Below are positions 57,447-64,000 of a stretch of DNA of 64,000 bases, in pieces; position 1 is the stretch's first letter, and the number at the start of each line of letters is the position of its first letter. Both the position numbers and the translations under genes were made by a program. The stretch covers positions 872,501-936,500 of the forward strand of contig NZ_MDGR01000007.1 in the NCBI RefSeq assembly GCF_002742335.1. Direction: 5' to 3'. Under the pieces are notes generated by a model, which saw nothing but the letters and a program-made list of their open reading frames with translations, had not been told where the DNA came from and ran no database searches. Source of the DNA: Reichenbachiella sp. 5M10. GTDB lineage: Bacteria; Bacteroidota; Bacteroidia; Cytophagales; Cyclobacteriaceae.

Positions 57447-59987
57447 ATGAAGAAAACATTTTTACTACTATTATGTTTAACATCCATGACGGCTTGGGCT
57501 CAAACGGGAGCGATCTCAGGTCAAGTCATTGATGAAGAATCTGGGGAGGCTTTGATAGGAGCGACCGTGACGATTCAGGGCACTAGTACAGGTGCAGTTG
57601 CAGACGTAGCGGGCGAGTTTACCCTCGAAGGTCTGGATTACGGTTCGTATACCGTGTTATTCAATTTCGTCGGCTATGCCGAAAAAAAGCAAACAGTTGA
57701 ACTCAATAATTCTGTTCTACGCCTTGAGCCTGTAGCGTTGAACTCTTCATCTATTGGACTAGAGGAAGTGATGGTCTTGGCATCCGTAGCGGTAGACCGA
57801 CAGACTCCAGTTGCTGTGTCGACAGTCAAAGCAGCGCAGATTGAGTCTAAGATTGGTAGCCAGGAATTTCCTGAGATTCTGAAAGCAACACCAGGAGTGT
57901 ATGCAACCAGAGCTGGTGGAGGTTTCGGTGATGGACGTGTCAATGTCCGTGGATTTAGTGACGAAAACGTAGCGGTGTTGATCAATGGTGTGCCGGTCAA
58001 TGATATGGAAAACGGCCGTGTGTATTGGTCGAACTGGGCAGGGATCATGGATATCGCTCAAAATGTACAGGTACAACGTGGATTGGGAGCTTCTAAGATC
58101 GCTGTGCCATCTATAGGAGGGACAATCAACGTCGTGTCCAAAGCATCAGATAGAGAGCAAGGTGGCTCTTTGTACATGGCGACTGGCAACAACGCCTACT
58201 CAAAACTGGGGTTGACCTTGTCGACTGGTTTGACAGACAAAAACTGGGCGGTGACTCTCTCAGGATCAAGAACTCAAGGCGATGGTTTCGTCAAAGGTAC
58301 AGAGTTTTTGGGCTACTCATACTTCTTGAACGTAGCAAAGAAAATCAATAAAAAGCACGAGTTGGTATTTACCGCAGTGGGCGCGTTGCAAAGACACGGT
58401 CAGAGACAAAACATGCAGTCTTTGTCTACGTTTGACGCCAGTCCTGACGGTATCCGATACAATGCGGATTGGGGATACAAAAATGGTCAAGTGGTACATG
58501 TAGAAGATAACTTCTACCACAAACCACAACTTTCATTGAACCACTACTGGACGATCAATCAGGATACGGAGTTGGCGACATCTGTCTATGCTTCGTTTGG
58601 TTCTGGTGGAGGTGGAGGTACAGGCGGACCTGACTTTGTCAAAAACAGAGTAGGCGGTACCTATGGCCCGATCGATTTGGATTACTTGGTAGATAGAAAC
58701 GAAGCGACTGTAGATGGCAATGCTTTGGCTTTCTTGAGAGCTTCGCGCAATGATCACAAGTGGTACGGTATCTTGTCTACTTTGACCAAGGATCTCGGAA
58801 ATGGATTCTCTGTCATGGGAGGTGTGGACGGTAGATTCTACCAAGGTAAGCACTATCAGGAAGTTACCGACCTATTGGGTGCTGACTACTACATCGACGG
58901 TAGTGATGAGAATAATCCAAATAAAGTGGTCAAAACTGGAGACAAATTTAGCTACTACAACGACGGTCTCGTTGGTTGGGGTGGAGTATTTGGACAGGTA
59001 GAATATAAGAAAGAAAAACTCTCTGCATTTGTCACAGTCAATGCTTCGAATACTTCGTACAAGCGTATCGATTATTACAACTACTTGGATTCTGATCCAG
59101 AACAAGAGACAGATTGGATTAGCTTTTTCGCTTATGGTGTCAAGGGTGGAGCAAACTACAACTTGACGGATAACCACGGTGTGTATTTCAATGTCGGATA
59201 TTTTCAAAGAGCACCGTTCTTTGACGGGGTATTCTTGAACTTCCAAAACGATATCAACGAAGATGCAGTGAACCAAAAGGTGATCAGCTACGAAGTAGGC
59301 TATAACTTCAGAAGCTCTAAGTTCAATGCGAACTTGAATGCTTACCGTACACAGTGGAAAGACAGAACCTATACGGCTACCTCTAATCAGCCAGATGGTA
59401 CCGTTATATTTGGTAACCTGCTTGGGGTAGATGCATTGCACCAAGGGGTAGAACTCGATGCAGTTTTTGAGCCTTACGCAGGTTTGAGATTCACAGGTAT
59501 GATCTCTATCGGAGACTGGAGATGGCAAAATGACCTAGAGAACGTAAATCTTTACGATGAGGAGCAAAACTTGATCGAAACGGTCAATATATTCATCAAA
59601 GATGTACACGTATCGGATGCGGCGCAGACTACAGCAGCTCTCGGAGTACAGTACGAATTGTTGAAAGGCCTCAGATTCGGAGTGGATTACAATTATGCAG
59701 CGAGATATTATGCGCAGTTTGATCCGACTTCTAGAGAGTCAAAGGATAGCGATGGTAACAACATCGATTCATGGGAGATTCCTGCGTTTGGATTGGTTGA
59801 TTTGAACTTGACCTATGATTTTGAGATCGCTGGCTTCAACTCTTCGCTCTACGGTAACGTCTACAACGTAGCGAATACCAAATATGTATCGGATGCCAAT
59901 GATGGATCAAACCATGATGCAGCATCGTCTAGCGTGTACTATGGAGCAGGGACTACTTGGAACCTCGGATTGAAAATGAGATTTTAA
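57447..59987 (+). CDS. TonB-dependent outer membrane receptor
   Basis: 846 residues. Signal peptide (TFLLLLCLTSMTAWAQ), CarboxypepD-regulatory-like domain ~20-95 (GAISGQVIDEESGEALIGATV), plug domain ~115-235 (GGFGDGRVNVRGFSDENVAVLINGVPVNDME), then a 22-strand-type barrel ending GAGTTWNLGLKMRF with terminal Phe. It imports a TonB-energised substrate across the outer membrane. The lipoprotein gene 18 bases downstream may be its partner; it is not a SusD type. Substrate unknown. Confidence 0.95.
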   Translation: MKKTFLLLLCLTSMTAWAQTGAISGQVIDEESGEALIGATVTIQGTSTGAVADVAGEFTLEGLDYGSYTVLFNFVGYAEKKQTVELNNSVLRLEPVALNSSSIGLEEVMVLASVAVDRQTPVAVSTVKAAQIESKIGSQEFPEILKATPGVYATRAGGGFGDGRVNVRGFSDENVAVLINGVPVNDMENGRVYWSNWAGIMDIAQNVQVQRGLGASKIAVPSIGGTINVVSKASDREQGGSLYMATGNNAYSKLGLTLSTGLTDKNWAVTLSGSRTQGDGFVKGTEFLGYSYFLNVAKKINKKHELVFTAVGALQRHGQRQNMQSLSTFDASPDGIRYNADWGYKNGQVVHVEDNFYHKPQLSLNHYWTINQDTELATSVYASFGSGGGGGTGGPDFVKNRVGGTYGPIDLDYLVDRNEATVDGNALAFLRASRNDHKWYGILSTLTKDLGNGFSVMGGVDGRFYQGKHYQEVTDLLGADYYIDGSDENNPNKVVKTGDKFSYYNDGLVGWGGVFGQVEYKKEKLSAFVTVNASNTSYKRIDYYNYLDSDPEQETDWISFFAYGVKGGANYNLTDNHGVYFNVGYFQRAPFFDGVFLNFQNDINEDAVNQKVISYEVGYNFRSSKFNANLNAYRTQWKDRTYTATSNQPDGTVIFGNLLGVDALHQGVELDAVFEPYAGLRFTGMISIGDWRWQNDLENVNLYDEEQNLIETVNIFIKDVHVSDAAQTTAALGVQYELLKGLRFGVDYNYAARYYAQFDPTSRESKDSDGNNIDSWEIPAFGLVDLNLTYDFEIAGFNSSLYGNVYNVANTKYVSDANDGSNHDAASSSVYYGAGTTWNLGLKMRF

Positions 59988-60005
59988 TAGAAAAGAAAAT
60001 TAGAG

Positions 60006-61160
60006 ATGAATAAATTCAATATATATACCCTCTTTTTGTTGGCACTGACAATGTGTTTTGCCTGTGATCCGATGGAAGATGATTTGGAAGAGATCAATGC
60101 TTCTAGCTCAGGTTTTGTGAAGGATGTGACGTATACGTTGACCGAGGATGATTATGATCTGATCAACGATGAATGTGAGTGCACAGGTTATGGAACTTTC
60201 AGTACAGAAGACGAGGCAAAAGAGTATGTGCCGTTTGCTTTGAATAGTGCATTTCCAGCCTTTGGTGCTGGGTCATCTGCAGTGGTGACTTACGCCTTGT
60301 ACCATGGTAGTTCGCCAGATTTGAGAGGCGATTACAATGCGTACACTGTGACAGATGCAGAGTACGCCGAGCTTGGTTTTACATACGGTAACTTCAGCAA
60401 CTTGACTGCTGATATTCCTAAGTATGCGACTTACAAACAGCCGGATGCTGGAGATGGTGACTACATGGATATAGAGCATGCTTTCTATAGCTCTAGTACG
60501 GGAGCAGTGCCTGATACGACGAGTAGAGCAGGTTATACGGTAGCGTATGGCTGGATGTATGCGGAGATATTGCCTGACAATGTGTACGGTGATTACTTCG
60601 GCGAAAGTGGTATTGATTTTAGCAACGAGGACGAGGGAGTTGAGAAAATTCCAGTTTACCTCAAGGATACCTATAAATTCGTCAACGAAGGGGATCGTAA
60701 GTTGATCCAATTCAATTATGACAATGGTGAAGATACAGATCCTACGACTCCAGCTTTTGTGATTTACGAGTTTGATGGCATGGATTGGATCTCATATGGA
60801 GCCGCATTCCAGACAACTGACGTAACTTTGTCTTTTGGCAAAGTGGGAGATACATGGGTACCTGACAACACAATCAAGTACACATTGTCTGGAGCTGATT
60901 TTACAGTCATCGGTACCAATACGGCTGAGAGCAATCCTGGTGGATCAGCGAGTGTACTTCAGTACGGTAACTTTGATCTATCGCTATGGTCGGAGGAGCA
61001 AATCATCGCTGCACTCAACGAATTTATGTTGGATAGCAGTACTTTCATCAAAGAGGTGGATCAGAAATATTTGATCACATATGCGACCTACAATCCTGCG
61101 GGAGCGAGTGACATCCTGTTGATATATGATGGGGAAAACTTCGTGAAGGTAGAGGAGTAA
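60006..61160 (+). CDS. Surface lipoprotein candidate next to the TonB receptor
   Basis: 384 residues. Type II signal peptide with lipobox FAC (C20) followed by the acidic stretch DPMEDDLEE, the kind of signal that sends lipoproteins to the cell surface in Bacteroidota. The mature part contains two related modules with CECTGYGTFSTEDEAKEY and QKYLITYATYNPAGASDILLIY. No family recognised. It shares an operon with the receptor (18-base gap) and ends in a strong terminator; it probably helps capture the ligand. Confidence 0.82.
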   Translation: MNKFNIYTLFLLALTMCFACDPMEDDLEEINASSSGFVKDVTYTLTEDDYDLINDECECTGYGTFSTEDEAKEYVPFALNSAFPAFGAGSSAVVTYALYHGSSPDLRGDYNAYTVTDAEYAELGFTYGNFSNLTADIPKYATYKQPDAGDGDYMDIEHAFYSSSTGAVPDTTSRAGYTVAYGWMYAEILPDNVYGDYFGESGIDFSNEDEGVEKIPVYLKDTYKFVNEGDRKLIQFNYDNGEDTDPTTPAFVIYEFDGMDWISYGAAFQTTDVTLSFGKVGDTWVPDNTIKYTLSGADFTVIGTNTAESNPGGSASVLQYGNFDLSLWSEEQIIAALNEFMLDSSTFIKEVDQKYLITYATYNPAGASDILLIYDGENFVKVEE

Positions 61161-61177
61161 GATTCAGAATGAATAAC

Positions 61178-61214
61178 ATAAAAAAAAGGGACACGTCAGT
61201 GTCCCTTTTTTTTA
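61178..61214 (+). terminator. Rho-independent terminator
   Basis: Stem AAAAAGGGACAC / GTGTCCCTTTTT with a 4-base loop and eight T at the end. It follows the surface lipoprotein gene by about 20 bases. Confidence 0.92.
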
Positions 61215-61540
61215 TGTTTGATTTTTTCGGAAAGCTAGCGTTTGGCAAGTCAAGCTTTTTTAACCCCTGGCCTTGGGCGAAGAGGTTAAGTGTCATGTAC
61301 CCCCCCCCAGATTAGGCGAAGTTTGGGGGTTGGTAATGGTAAGTTTTGGAAAAGGTAACCTGTCCTAGATTGATACCATAGGATACGAAGATCGCGATGA
61401 CTGTCAGTAGGGCAGCCTATTTGACAACTCACCGTCCAGTGCTAAATAATGGTTGCATACCCAATCCAAGAAGGGGGGGCAGTAGGTCATCGTGTTGAGC
61501 AGAAGTGATTATTGAGTCAGGAGGCTACCGAGCTGGTCGG
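61215..61540. other. No gene recognised
   Basis: About 325 bases between convergent genes. It contains runs of C and G (nine C near 61300) and no reading frame of note. Possibly decayed sequence; no RNA motif seen. Confidence 0.4.
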
Positions 61541-63013
61541 TTATAGCAAAGCCAATGCTGCTTTGGCTTTGTAGTCGATGTCTTCTTTGTATTTATACTT
61601 GTTGTAGGTGAAGACCTTTCGGAAGTAGTATTCGGCTTTTTCGGTGTCCTGTCGGGCTTGGTAGATATAGCCTGTTTGTAGGCAGGCCGATGGAGCAAAA
61701 TACCAGTTTTCTTTCCCAGATTTTTTGATTGTATTGAGGTAGTTGAATAGTGCATCCTCTTCTTTGCCCTCTTTGTCGTAGAGTCTACCGTAGCGGTAGA
61801 AGTATTCTGCTTCGTCGCGTTCGTTTTTGATGCTCTCTTGTTGGATGTTTTTGAGTGTGCGGTGTGCCAGCGCAAAGTAGCCGCCATCTGTAGCGAGCCG
61901 AGCTTTGATCAAGTTCTTGTTTGGGTAATGGTCGTTGGCTAGCAGGTCCGCGGCATTTTTGTCTGCGGCGACTATCGTGCTGCCTGTTTTTTTTGCTTTT
62001 TGCCAATGTACTTCAGCAATCTTGTCTTGTCCCTCTAGCCAGTAGGTGAGGAATATCTTGAACCAAGTGTCCTTGACGAAATTGCTTCCTTTTTGACGAT
62101 TGAGAAACTTGGAATAATTGAGTCGCGCCATAGCGTACTGCTGCTTTTGGATGTAGATCTCCCCGAGTTTGTAGTAGATGTTTGGGATGGAATAGTAGCT
62201 GCTACCTACATAGTTGAGCCGAGTGAGGGAGGCTAGAGCTTGCTCACTTTTGGCATATTTGATCAGAGCGATGTTGTAAAAGTAGTTGACGATCAAATTG
62301 TCCTTGTTCTTGCGCAGTAGATCGTCGAGAATCTCCATGGTGACCTCTTCTTGGTTGATGATGTTGAGTGCGATGAGGCTCTTGGTTAGGTTTGCTTCGA
62401 GCCAGTAGGGGCTATTTTCTTCAATTTTGGACAGCTCGTTCCATCCTTGGATGGTACTGGACTTGAGTCCAAAGAATTTGAGAATCCAGTGGTAGCTTTC
62501 GGGTACGACCGAAAAGAGTACATGCAAGGTCCCTAGAGATTTGTAGTTGGGTGAGAAGTCAGGGTACCGCTCAAGGTTGTCTTCTATGTCGCTGTAGGCA
62601 CTTTTTAGTGCCCAGCCCGCACGGATGTCATCCTGAAACATCGTTTTGACGATAGCCCATTGTATCTTGATCTCTGCCGAATAGAATCTTTTGTAGGGAT
62701 CGTCTCCTTCTAGCTCGTCGATTCCATCCAAGTGGTCTTCTTCACTGTCCTCGTATTTTTTGAACAGTCGGGCATCTTCGGAGACGAGAATCTCTAGCAC
62801 GTCGGCGAGACTCTGAGTATAATGGTAGTGGCCGAGCTCTTCGTGACTGGGGATGATGGATTTGAGCTTACTCCTTCCCGAATTCAGCTTGAGTTTGAGG
62901 ATGTCCTGGTACGCCGAATAGATTTTGGGATGTTGGTCTATGGATTTTTGAGCTATGAGCTCTGTACGACAGGTCCAGCAGAGTAAAAACAAAAAAAGGT
63001 GAGCATAACTCAC
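61541..63013 (-). CDS. TPR-repeat protein, exported
   Basis: About 490 residues from a GTG at 63013 that gives a signal peptide (AHLFLFLLCWTCRTELIAQ). The open frame to 63106 overlaps the next gene and lacks a matching start. The mature protein is all-helical with tetratricopeptide-like repeats (LASLTRLNYVGSSYYSIPNIYYKLGEIYIQ, then DTEKAEYYFRKVFTYNKYKYKE). It is probably a periplasmic protein-interaction scaffold; partner unknown. Confidence 0.85.
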   Translation of the reverse strand: MSYAHLFLFLLCWTCRTELIAQKSIDQHPKIYSAYQDILKLKLNSGRSKLKSIIPSHEELGHYHYTQSLADVLEILVSEDARLFKKYEDSEEDHLDGIDELEGDDPYKRFYSAEIKIQWAIVKTMFQDDIRAGWALKSAYSDIEDNLERYPDFSPNYKSLGTLHVLFSVVPESYHWILKFFGLKSSTIQGWNELSKIEENSPYWLEANLTKSLIALNIINQEEVTMEILDDLLRKNKDNLIVNYFYNIALIKYAKSEQALASLTRLNYVGSSYYSIPNIYYKLGEIYIQKQQYAMARLNYSKFLNRQKGSNFVKDTWFKIFLTYWLEGQDKIAEVHWQKAKKTGSTIVAADKNAADLLANDHYPNKNLIKARLATDGGYFALAHRTLKNIQQESIKNERDEAEYFYRYGRLYDKEGKEEDALFNYLNTIKKSGKENWYFAPSACLQTGYIYQARQDTEKAEYYFRKVFTYNKYKYKEDIDYKAKAALALL

Positions 63014-63050
63014 CTTTATATTTTCAATATGTCTGCTTACACAGTTCAAA

Positions 63051-63833
63051 TTATGCTTTCTTCTTAGCCGCCGTTCTTCTTGTTCTTGTAGGCTTCTTTT
63101 CTTCAACGATCACATCCTCTACATCAGAGAGGACTCTGCCACAGTGCTCGCACACGATGAGTTTTTTCTTCTCCCGGATTTCTGCTTGCTTTTGTGGAGG
63201 CACGACGTTGAAACATCCGCCACACGCGTCTCTTTTGACAGGGACTACTGCAAGGCCGTTTCGCACGTTTCCTCTGATTTTGTTGTAGGCGGTCAAAAGT
63301 CTTTCTTCGATCTGACCAGATGCCTTTTCTCTGTTTTTCAAGAGTTTCTTTTCTTCTTCTTCGCTCTCGGCAGTGATATTGTCTAGTTCACCTTTTTTGT
63401 TGTCCAAGTCTTTTTGTCTCTCCAAGAGGGCAGATTTGGTGTCCTCGATTTCGAAGTTTTTAGACTCGATTTTGGCGTGAGCTTCTTTGATTCTTTTTTC
63501 GAGAATTTGAATCTCTAGTTGTTGCAATTCTACCTCCTTGGTGATGGCATCATACTCACGGTTGTTTCTCACGTTCATCTGCTGCTCCTCGTATTTTTGA
63601 ATCAGTTTTTCTGAATCTTTGATGGCAGTTTTGTTGTTGGTGATCGACAACTCTAGTTCTTCAATAGCACTGTTGTGGTTTCCCACTCTTGTTTCGTACC
63701 CTGCGACCTCATCTTCCAAGTCCATTACCTCTTCTGGCAATGCACCTCGAACCTTTATGATTTCGTCAAGTTTAGAATCTATTGATTGTAATTTAGTGAG
63801 AGCTTCAAGCTTTTGCGCTACAGTACTTTCCAT
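63051..63833 (-). CDS. Coiled-coil protein with C4-type zinc ribbon
   Basis: 260 residues from the ATG at 63833. Long antiparallel coiled coil (~10-185) with NNREYDAITKEVELQQLEIQ, then a C4 zinc ribbon (CGGC and CEHC, with VPPQKQAEIR between) and a lysine-rich tail. This is the widespread DUF164/CT398-type family. The Nif3-like gene is immediately upstream, a conserved pair in Bacteroidota. Proposed roles include nucleic acid binding or secretion; not settled. Confidence 0.93.
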   Translation of the reverse strand: MESTVAQKLEALTKLQSIDSKLDEIIKVRGALPEEVMDLEDEVAGYETRVGNHNSAIEELELSITNNKTAIKDSEKLIQKYEEQQMNVRNNREYDAITKEVELQQLEIQILEKRIKEAHAKIESKNFEIEDTKSALLERQKDLDNKKGELDNITAESEEEEKKLLKNREKASGQIEERLLTAYNKIRGNVRNGLAVVPVKRDACGGCFNVVPPQKQAEIREKKKLIVCEHCGRVLSDVEDVIVEEKKPTRTRRTAAKKKA

Positions 63834-63840
63834 GAATTTT

Positions 63841-64000
63841 CTAAAAGTATTTAACCGGATTTGTGTTCTCCTCGGAGAAATTGAGTGCAATATTACCCAA
63901 TTTTTCTATTAAAAAATCATAAATTAATTCTTTTGTAAAGACTTCACTTTCATAGTGTCCGATATCTGCAATGAGTATTGAATCCTCTGCATCGAAAAAT
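63841..64000 (-). CDS. Nif3-like dinuclear metal protein, C-terminal end only
   Basis: The last ~53 codons of a gene continuing beyond the window: FFDAEDSILIADIGHYESEVF then TKELIYDFLIEKLGN, ending NPVKYF and a stop at 63841. ADIGHYESE is the conserved metal-site segment of Nif3/YbgI-family proteins. It lies 7 bases upstream of the zinc-ribbon gene start, so they are co-transcribed. Confidence 0.8.
   Translation of the reverse strand, partial: FFDAEDSILIADIGHYESEVFTKELIYDFLIEKLGNIALNFSEENTNPVKYF

Overview
The window looks like a chromosome segment of a marine-type Bacteroidota (Cytophagales, Reichenbachiella-like). The basis is a SusC-style TonB receptor with a carboxypeptidase-regulatory N-terminus, a GSCFA protein, several lipobox lipoproteins, a DUF4097 operon, moderate GC, and starts that mostly lack a Shine-Dalgarno sequence. 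No rRNA, tRNA or CRISPR array was recognised. One structural RNA, the SRP RNA, is present.

Central finding (about 9.0-31.4 kb): an integron-like cassette array that does not carry a recognisable IntI. A tyrosine recombinase (9552-10697) is followed directly, on the same strand, by 19 complete gene cassettes (10738-29754) and a twentieth cut by an insertion sequence. All 25 cassette genes are on the + strand. Each cassette ends in a 136-241 bp attC-like inverted repeat. In every case the first bases of the repeat (R'') are the exact reverse complement of the first 8-10 bases of the same cassette (G plus its own 5' end). This is what single-strand folded cassette recombination would produce. 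The recombinase has all catalytic residues of the family but lacks the short insertion between its catalytic boxes that marks IntI. It also has an extra N-terminal domain, and its 3' end rather than its 5' end faces the array. One cassette occurs twice (cassettes 2 and 12, 756 bp each, one visible substitution), with identity stopping exactly at the G/TT crossover points. Cargo includes a HigBA-type toxin-antitoxin pair with an operator palindrome, two proteins with HEPN-type R-x4-H motifs, an Imm33-like protein, small membrane proteins, zinc ribbons, and a Crp/Fnr regulator with an aldo/keto reductase. An IS3-family element (29843-31133) truncates the far end.

Left flank (1-9 kb): an ABCG-type transporter (cut by the window edge), a lipoprotein, an aldo/keto reductase, sucD, a KdsC-type phosphatase and an M3 oligopeptidase lipoprotein, followed by about 0.75 kb without a gene.

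Right flank (31.7-64 kb): an acyl-CoA oxidase/dehydrogenase-like protein with a TerB-like front, two alpha/beta hydrolases, a porin-like protein, a ROK kinase, a GSCFA protein, pta-ackA (acetyl-CoA to acetate), and a class III sirtuin without zinc cysteines. Next comes a molybdenum cofactor block (moaA, DUF7009-like, moaD, moaE, mobA-like, moaC, moeA). It is followed by a glutamate-synthase-related protein, an ECF sigma / membrane anti-sigma / DUF4097 operon, ftsE, the SRP RNA, an outer membrane protein, a sugar nucleotidyltransferase, acylphosphatase, a TonB receptor with a lipoprotein partner, a TPR protein, a zinc-ribbon coiled-coil protein and the end of a Nif3-like gene.
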